Of a stretch of 15,118 nt of DNA, positions 10,549 through 15,118 are shown piece after piece. Positions within the stretch are counted from its first letter, which is position 1. Each line of letters begins with the position of its first letter. The notes beneath the pieces were generated by a model, which saw nothing but the letters and a program-made list of their open reading frames with translations, was not told where the DNA came from and did not search any database. Both the position numbers and the translations under genes were made by a program. The DNA comes from Cytidiella melzeri (Eukaryota > Basidiomycota > Agaricomycetes > Polyporales > Irpicaceae): NCBI GenBank assembly GCA_022592445.1, contig JABYQR010000631.1, forward strand, positions 1 to 15,118, written 5' to 3'.

Positions 10549-10617
10549 CAACTTGAACAAAGTCTGATAGCTGGTGAAAGCATTGTGCTCTATGCCTGCC
10601 ACCACCTCCTCGTTGTT

Positions 10618-10678
10618 TTCCACTTTGTGTCCCTGTTTGTCACGTCAAACCCCGTCTTTGTGTCATAACAAAGTGGAA
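10618..10678. repeat. Perfect 11-bp inverted repeat across the inferred LTR end
   Basis: TTCCACTTTGT (10618-10628) is the exact reverse complement of ACAAAGTGGAA (10668-10678), with a 39-bp loop. The right arm overlaps the proposed LTR terminus at 10670. Confidence 0.8.
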
Positions 10679-10700
10679 TATGTGTGCGAGGGGTAGAGGC
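10671..10700. other. 30-bp spacer between the Gypsy LTR and the Copia LTR
   Basis: This is the only sequence separating the two elements. The last five bases, GAGGC (10696-10700), would be the target-site duplication of the Copia element if its LTR begins at 10701. The matching copy would lie beyond the right edge of the window. Confidence 0.5.
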
Positions 10701-10751
10701 TGTTAAGCTTCGAAGATGAGTCTTATTATTCTTGCTGCTTCAGCAGCTCTG

Positions 10752-10759
10752 CTTATATA
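10752..10759 (-). promoter_or_regulatory. Copia LTR TATA box
   Basis: The minus-strand sequence is TATATAAG, about 440 bp into the LTR and about 50 bp from its end. This would make U3 about 460 bp and leave a very short R-U5. It is the only strong TATA motif in the right orientation apart from the AT-rich tract at the LTR start. Confidence 0.55.
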
Positions 10760-10833
10760 CATGTCTGTATCTACTTATGTAAGCGACTACTATACATGTC
10801 TACTTCAGCTATTCTACTGTACTACTAAGTGCA

Positions 10834-10908
10834 TGACTCATGCATGACTCATTGTATGACTAGGTTCAGCACTTGTACCAGAGGCGTACATAACGAGTAA
10901 ATGACTCA
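10834..10908 (-). promoter_or_regulatory. Three TGACTCA (Gcn4/AP-1-type) sites in the Copia LTR
   Basis: TGACTCA occurs at 10834-10840, 10845-10851 and 10902-10908. The first two are 11 bp apart in a GCATGACTCAT tandem. They lie about 75-150 bp upstream of the TATA box in the element's own orientation, the usual place for activator sites. TGACTCA is the binding site of fungal Gcn4/Cpc1-type bZIP activators, so regulation by amino-acid starvation is plausible but unproven. Confidence 0.55.
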
Positions 10909-11195
10909 TGCTAGTACTTGTCCTCAGATGTATGCTTTAGGCATCCACTGGAGTCATATGTGCTTTCCATGTCATTTCCTATGCTACTAGAACACAGGCG
11001 TACATATATGTATAGTATTACTACAACCCATATCTGTACGTCTCAGCTAATGTGATGGTTACTACTAGAGTTTCCATATACGGCTACATAATTCCCATAC
11101 TAAGACTGTGGGAACTCTGCTACCTAAAGTGTCCTTGTAATAAGGCGTGGGAAACTACATATCATATCATATTATTATATTATATAGTTTTAACA

Positions 11196-11204
11196 CTCCC
11201 ACTT
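11196..11204 (-). other. Copia polypurine tract
   Basis: The minus-strand sequence AAGTGGGAG abuts the TGTTAAAA start of the LTR, 10 bp after the pol stop codon. It is the expected plus-strand primer site. Confidence 0.85.
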
Positions 11205-11214
11205 AACCGTTACA

Positions 11215-14200
11215 TTAGTGAGTGTTTAGATCAATTAGACCTAATCTCCCACTGAAGTATAATTGCTTCTGAAATGCCAATGACTTTGTCATGATATCAG
11301 CAATCTGTTCTTCAGTTGGAACAGCATATAGTTCGGCATTCTTATTTTCGACAAACTCTCTAACATAATGATATCGAATGTCAATATGCTTTGAGCGTGA
11401 CTCTATCTTTGGATTCTTGGTGAAGTAAATAGCACCATGATTATCACAGCATAGAATGGTAGGCTCTTGCTGTTTTAAATCCAATTCTTTGAGCACGGTG
11501 CGCAACCAATAACATTGCTTGGAAGTTTCGCACAAGGCCATGTATTCTGATTCCATTGATGATAGAGCAACGGTTTTCTGCTTCTTAGAAGTCCAGGAAA
11601 TTGCTCCTTCAGCCAAAAGAAATACATATCCTGTTGTCGAATGTCTGTCGTCTTTATTCTCAGCCCAGTCTGCATCCGAATAACCAATAATACCAGCATT
11701 ACTTGATCCATTATACTTGATCGCATAGGACTGCGTTCCAAGCAAATATCTCAGTATATATTTAGCTGATTTATAATGATGGTCAGTTGGATTTGACATG
11801 TACTGTGAAAGACGTATGACTGCATATGAAATGTCTGGTCTAGTACCAATCATAACATATATAAGCGTACCAATCAACGCTTGATACTGTCTCAGTAAAC
11901 CAGAATCTGCTTTATAGTCAGAATCTGCCTTCTGTAGTACAGCACCTGAAGGTAATGGTGTCCGAGCAGGATTAGCATTTGCCATATTAAATCGTTTTAA
12001 AGCCTCTTGAATATATGACTCTTGGTCAAGTAGAATCGTTTTAGCTTTACGATCTCTCTGCACACGCATGCCTAGAATAAGCTTAGCTTCTCCTAAGTCA
12101 CGCATCTCATAGCGATCCATAAGATTTTTCTTAAGTGCAGACATAGCAAGTTTACTATTTCCTATCGGAAATATATCGTCAACATATAGAATGAGAATTA
12201 AATTCCCCCCTTGTTGCCAATACACGTAAACACCAGCATCTGAATGAATCCGGTCAAAGCCTAATTCTATCAGAGTGTTATGAATTTTGATATTCCATGT
12301 TCGTGAAGCTTGTTTAAGTTCATAAATGGCTTTTTTAAGCAAACAAACATGGTTCTCCGTTCCCTTCTCCACAAAACCTTCTGGTTGTTCCATATAGATT
12401 TCTTCATCCAGTTCGCCGTAAAGGAAAGCTGTTTTCACATCCAATGCCTCGATTTCCCAATCTTCGAGTGCAGCTATAGCTAGTAGCATGCGTATGGATT
12501 CAAAACGTGCGACTGGTGAGAAAGTTTCTTGATAATCAATTCCTTCAACTTGGGTGAATCCTTTTGCAACAAGACGCGCTTTATATCGACCATCAGACTT
12601 TATGGTGAAGACCCATTTGCATTTCACAATTTTGCGTGATGCGTCTGGTCGTCGTACAAGCGTCCAAGTTTTATTCTTCATTTGAGAATCAATTTCGTCT
12701 TGTGCAGCAGCAAACCATTGATCCCGATCATCTCTTTTCATTGCCTGCTTCCACGTCTGTGGATATTCATTAATTGAATAAGCAGTAATTGAATTAAGAG
12801 TCTCGTCATCAATTTCTGCAGAATCATCATCATCAGTTAAGCCTCCTGATAGAGTTTGATGTTCTGGACCCGGTTCAACGGAAGGTGATCTCGAGGGTTG
12901 ACGTGATGACGTTCCTGATCGCAAAGGTATCCGTAATCTGGATGGCCCTGCAACCGGAGATCTCGCGCGTATTCTCGAGTTCCAGTCAGCTCTCAAACGA
13001 AGCTCATTTTGTTCTTCCTTTTTGTCCTTAGCCACTTGCTTTTCTAAAGCTTTCTGCATATCCACCGGCCGCATGGAAAGTTTAGGATTTTTTCCAGCAG
13101 TTGAACGTTTGTTCTGGTTGATAGGTGGTGGCAAAGGTGGTTTAAGCTTAGGTCCTCGTTTGATTTGTGGTTGTGGTTCTTTGTCAAGAACCGGAGCTGA
13201 AGGGAATTGCTGCTGTTGTCGAGAAGGATGAGTAGGTGCTTGGTGCTCTGGATGATCATCATCTCCATCATCAGAATCTTGGTGACCTTGTTCATCATTC
13301 TCTTCAAAAGGTGAAAAATTATCGTGTGGAGGAACAGTGTTATTATCACTGTTATCGCCGACTAAAGGTTGTTTGGAAGGAGTAATATCTTTGCGATACG
13401 GGAAATGAGTCTCGTCAAATACTGCATCGCGAGCAATGACGATTCGCTGTTTATCCCAGAACCGGTAACCCTTTACACCCGGTTCATATCCAACGAATAT
13501 CATAGGAGTTGCTTTTGGTAACAACTTGTTCTGACGACTCTTGATCGGTACATGGACGTATGCACGACATCCAAATACACGAAGCATTGAGATATCTGGT
13601 TTTATACCCAGAAAACTCTCTATAGGTGTCTGCCAGTTTAATCGTACATTAGGTAGACAGTTATTTAAATATACCGCTGCTTCGCAAGTAAGCTTCCAGA
13701 AACCATTTGATAACCCAGCTTGCTGACACAATGCTTCGGCTTTATATTTTATGGTCTGTTGCCATCGCTCAGCTCTACCATTTTGTTGTGGAGTATACGG
13801 AACAGACATTTGTAATCCTATTCCGTGTTCCTTCAGATAATCCTTGAACTCATTATTAATGAATTCTGTTCCACCATCACATCTGAACTTCTTCATCTTC
13901 TTTCCTGTTTGGTTTTCGGCCCATGACTTGTATTCTTTGAACCTTGTGAACGCTTCATCTTTGTGCTTGAGATAATAGAGCATCCCATGACTAGAAGCAT
14001 CATCAAGACAAGTCATACCGTATTTGTAACCATCAATAGAAGTTGTAGAATATTCAATGAGATCGGAATGAGTTAATTCAAGAACTTCTGTAGCTCTCGA
14101 CGTAGATGGTGGAAATGGTTTTCTCTTTCCTTTTCCAACTTGACATCCGTGACAAGGAGAAATTGTTGATGGAATAGGAATCTTTTCTTTTAATCCCTTT

Positions 14201-15075
14201 GTTCCTTTGTGAAGATTTTCAACAATCTTATTCCCTGGGTGTCCTAGTCGATTATGCCACAACATATAATCATTACGACTAACTTTATTAATTGAGTCTA
14301 TCTTCCTGACTAGACGTCCTTTAATCCAATAAAGTCCGGCATGATCAGGTTGACCATTTATAATCTCTTTTCCTTCATTATGAATTGTCCATCCTTTCGA
14401 TGTAACACTGCTGGTGCATCCTTGTTGCAGTGCTCTAGAAGGAGAAAAGAATCTTGTAGTCGCATCTGGTATATAGAGGACATTGTTCAAAGTTGTGCGA
14501 TGTATTTTATCTTTCACAAGGATCGTGTCAAGTACGACCGTTCCTTTTCCCAATATTTTGACAGTCATATCTTTACCTGCTACAGAGCATGTACCTGCTA
14601 CCGTTGCTGGTTGATACGAGATAAAATTGTCAATTTCATTGGTTATGTGACTAGTAGCACCACTGTCGATGAGCCATTCAACGCTTTCAGTCTCACACGT
14701 GGAATACAGAGAAACGTTGATGATTTCATTATCGTGCTCGAAGACAGGTTTGGTATCTACTTGAAGATTATTTACAGTCGCTTTGTCCTTGCCTTTGCCT
14801 TTGGACTTCTTTCGTTGTCCTCCTTTCTTTCCTTTATTCTCCTTGTTACCCTGCTTGTTGTTGGTAGAAGATCCTTGCTGATTATTTCCATTACCGCGAG
14901 ACTTGTTCTGGTTAGGTTTGCCTTTATCCCAGTGCTGACTCGTAGTATGGTTAGAAAGCCCACACTTCTTGCATTTTTCCTTCGGTAAACGCGTGGTCTG
15001 CGTAATCCGATTCGCATTTTCACTGTTTGAACCCTTTCGACGTAACTCTTCCGCAAGTATCTTGGGATGAGCGTG
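11215..15075 (-). CDS. Copia gag-pol polyprotein (partial, C-terminal gag through RNase H)
   Basis: One frame is open from after TGA (15076-15078) to TAA at 11215, about 1,286 codons; the true start is outside the window. In order: zinc knuckle CKKCGLSNHTTSQH (from 14973); a basic Asn/Gly/Lys-rich linker; protease motif WLIDSGATSHI (Asp codon at 14667); GAG-pre-integrase with its zinc site HNRLGH ... CHGC (14256-14143); integrase core Asp 14064 (HSDL), Asp 13878 (RCDGGTEF), Glu 13770 (NGRAER); a Pro/acidic linker of about 200 residues; RT with ALDVKTAFL (Asp 12441) and LYVDD (12186-12175); RNase H with YSDADW (11676), SSMESEYMAL and CCDNHGAI (11445). The polyprotein would reverse-transcribe and integrate the element. 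All catalytic residues of the family are visible. The last knuckle residue is His, not Cys. Confidence 0.93.
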   Translation of the reverse strand, partial: HAHPKILAEELRRKGSNSENANRITQTTRLPKEKCKKCGLSNHTTSQHWDKGKPNQNKSRGNGNNQQGSSTNNKQGNKENKGKKGGQRKKSKGKGKDKATVNNLQVDTKPVFEHDNEIINVSLYSTCETESVEWLIDSGATSHITNEIDNFISYQPATVAGTCSVAGKDMTVKILGKGTVVLDTILVKDKIHRTTLNNVLYIPDATTRFFSPSRALQQGCTSSVTSKGWTIHNEGKEIINGQPDHAGLYWIKGRLVRKIDSINKVSRNDYMLWHNRLGHPGNKIVENLHKGTKGLKEKIPIPSTISPCHGCQVGKGKRKPFPPSTSRATEVLELTHSDLIEYSTTSIDGYKYGMTCLDDASSHGMLYYLKHKDEAFTRFKEYKSWAENQTGKKMKKFRCDGGTEFINNEFKDYLKEHGIGLQMSVPYTPQQNGRAERWQQTIKYKAEALCQQAGLSNGFWKLTCEAAVYLNNCLPNVRLNWQTPIESFLGIKPDISMLRVFGCRAYVHVPIKSRQNKLLPKATPMIFVGYEPGVKGYRFWDKQRIVIARDAVFDETHFPYRKDITPSKQPLVGDNSDNNTVPPHDNFSPFEENDEQGHQDSDDGDDDHPEHQAPTHPSRQQQQFPSAPVLDKEPQPQIKRGPKLKPPLPPPINQNKRSTAGKNPKLSMRPVDMQKALEKQVAKDKKEEQNELRLRADWNSRIRARSPVAGPSRLRIPLRSGTSSRQPSRSPSVEPGPEHQTLSGGLTDDDDSAEIDDETLNSITAYSINEYPQTWKQAMKRDDRDQWFAAAQDEIDSQMKNKTWTLVRRPDASRKIVKCKWVFTIKSDGRYKARLVAKGFTQVEGIDYQETFSPVARFESIRMLLAIAALEDWEIEALDVKTAFLYGELDEEIYMEQPEGFVEKGTENHVCLLKKAIYELKQASRTWNIKIHNTLIELGFDRIHSDAGVYVYWQQGGNLILILYVDDIFPIGNSKLAMSALKKNLMDRYEMRDLGEAKLILGMRVQRDRKAKTILLDQESYIQEALKRFNMANANPARTPLPSGAVLQKADSDYKADSGLLRQYQALIGTLIYVMIGTRPDISYAVIRLSQYMSNPTDHHYKSAKYILRYLLGTQSYAIKYNGSSNAGIIGYSDADWAENKDDRHSTTGYVFLLAEGAISWTSKKQKTVALSSMESEYMALCETSKQCYWLRTVLKELDLKQQEPTILCCDNHGAIYFTKNPKIESRSKHIDIRYHYVREFVENKNAELYAVPTEEQIADIMTKSLAFQKQLYFSGRLGLIDLNTH

Positions 15076-15118
15076 TCAAACTTAATTTCTTCGGGTTTTG
15101 CAACAGTGCCAATTGTAT
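15067..15118 (-). pseudogene. Upstream gag piece in a shifted frame
   Basis: Minus-strand translation from about 15117 gives TIGTVAKPEEIKFDTLI, typical of Copia gag, in a different frame from the main polyprotein. The matching continuation (PKILAEELRRKG) is found in the main frame just downstream. The switch needs a one-base indel near 15065-15068. Either the element has a single disabling frameshift or there is a sequencing error; a programmed frameshift is less likely because it lies inside gag. Confidence 0.6.

Larger units (their letters stand above)
5893..10670 (+). mobile_element. 5'-truncated, inactivated Ty3/Gypsy chromovirus
   Basis: Domain order is that of a Ty3/Gypsy (Metaviridae-type) element: protease tail, reverse transcriptase, RNase H, integrase, chromodomain, polypurine tract and 3' LTR. 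The 5' LTR, gag and most of protease are missing; the left junction lies near 5890, where coding-like sequence starts abruptly after a pyrimidine-rich tract. The coding region has frameshifts, three in-frame TGA codons, three lost catalytic residues and an insertion of about 440 bp. It cannot make a functional polyprotein. Confidence 0.9.
9918..10670 (+). repeat. Gypsy 3' LTR (about 753 bp)
   Basis: It starts TGTCATGG directly after the polypurine tract. The proposed end is TCATAACA at 10670, which gives TG..CA termini and is a common LTR ending. It contains a CRE palindrome next to a TATA-like CATAAATA, three CCACATGG octamers (10067, 10127, 10187) and a 20-bp exact repeat. The 5' partner LTR is absent, so the right boundary is inferred and could be off; a hairpin spans it. 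Confidence 0.65.
10701..11195 (-). repeat. Copia 3' LTR (495 bp)
   Basis: The termini are TGTTAA and TTAACA (plus strand 10701 and 11195), a perfect 6-bp inverted pair with TG..CA ends. On the minus strand it follows directly on the polypurine tract. It contains a TATATAAG box, three TGACTCA sites and two copies of AGGCGTACATA (10882-10892 and 10996-11006). The region just inside the LTR start is very AT-rich. Confidence 0.88.
10701..15118 (-). mobile_element. Ty1/Copia retrotransposon, 3' part, well preserved
   Basis: Reading on the minus strand from the right edge: gag end with zinc knuckle, protease, GAG-pre-integrase, integrase, RT, RNase H, polypurine tract and 3' LTR. This gene order (integrase before RT) defines Copia. 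The 5' LTR and most of gag lie outside the window. Apart from one gag frameshift near 15067 the visible coding region is uninterrupted and all catalytic motifs are kept, so this is a recent insertion compared with the Gypsy copy beside it. Confidence 0.93.

Noticed and set aside
14341..14988. 215-codon plus-strand frame
   Set aside because: Antisense shadow of the Copia gag-pol frame, which has clear catalytic motifs.

Overview
The window looks like a repeat-rich, gene-poor piece of a fungal nuclear genome, most likely a basidiomycete (Agaricomycete-like). The evidence is a remnant of the fungal lysine enzyme saccharopine dehydrogenase (LYS1), a remnant of a fungus-specific WOPR (Gti1/Pac2) regulator with a short GTAAGT..CAG intron, a Ty3/Gypsy element with a C-terminal chromodomain, and Ty1/Copia elements. 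I see no intact host gene, no rRNA or tRNA gene and no CRISPR array.

Layout. Positions 1-738 hold degenerate sequence ending in a polypurine-like run, followed by a probable orphan LTR (739-1171). Positions 1172-2203 hold no recognisable gene, apart from an imperfect tandem duplication (1606-1727) and a degraded coding-like stretch. Positions 2204-3089 carry two broken host-gene pieces, LYS1 and WOPR, 36 bp apart, on the same strand and in the same frame. A GC- and CpG-rich block follows: a truncated Copia gag/protease fragment (about 3615-4079), a TATA box (4631) with an unrecognised interrupted ORF (4790-5317), then a pyrimidine-rich tract with ACTGCGTT repeats.

Positions 5893-10670 are a 5'-truncated, dead Gypsy chromovirus on the plus strand: protease tail, RT, RNase H, integrase, chromodomain, polypurine tract and 3' LTR. 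Its RNase H region is split by an insertion of about 440 bp with interleaved repeats. Positions 10701-15118 are the 3' part of a much younger Copia element on the minus strand. It has a complete 495-bp LTR (TGTTAA..TTAACA), a polypurine tract and an open gag-pol frame of about 1,286 codons in which the protease, integrase, RT and RNase H motifs are all present. The one break I see is a single-base frameshift in gag near the window edge.

The elements interact mainly by nesting and decay. The Gypsy copy has lost three catalytic acidic residues and gained three in-frame TGA codons, and all six changes fit CpG deamination. The Copia copy has kept its active sites and carries three TGACTCA (Gcn4/AP-1-type) sites upstream of its LTR TATA box. 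I did not find an obviously new biological system. The best leads are the LYS1-WOPR fragment pair, the unknown ORF at 4790-5317, the unclassified insertion in the Gypsy element, and the bZIP-site cluster in the Copia LTR.
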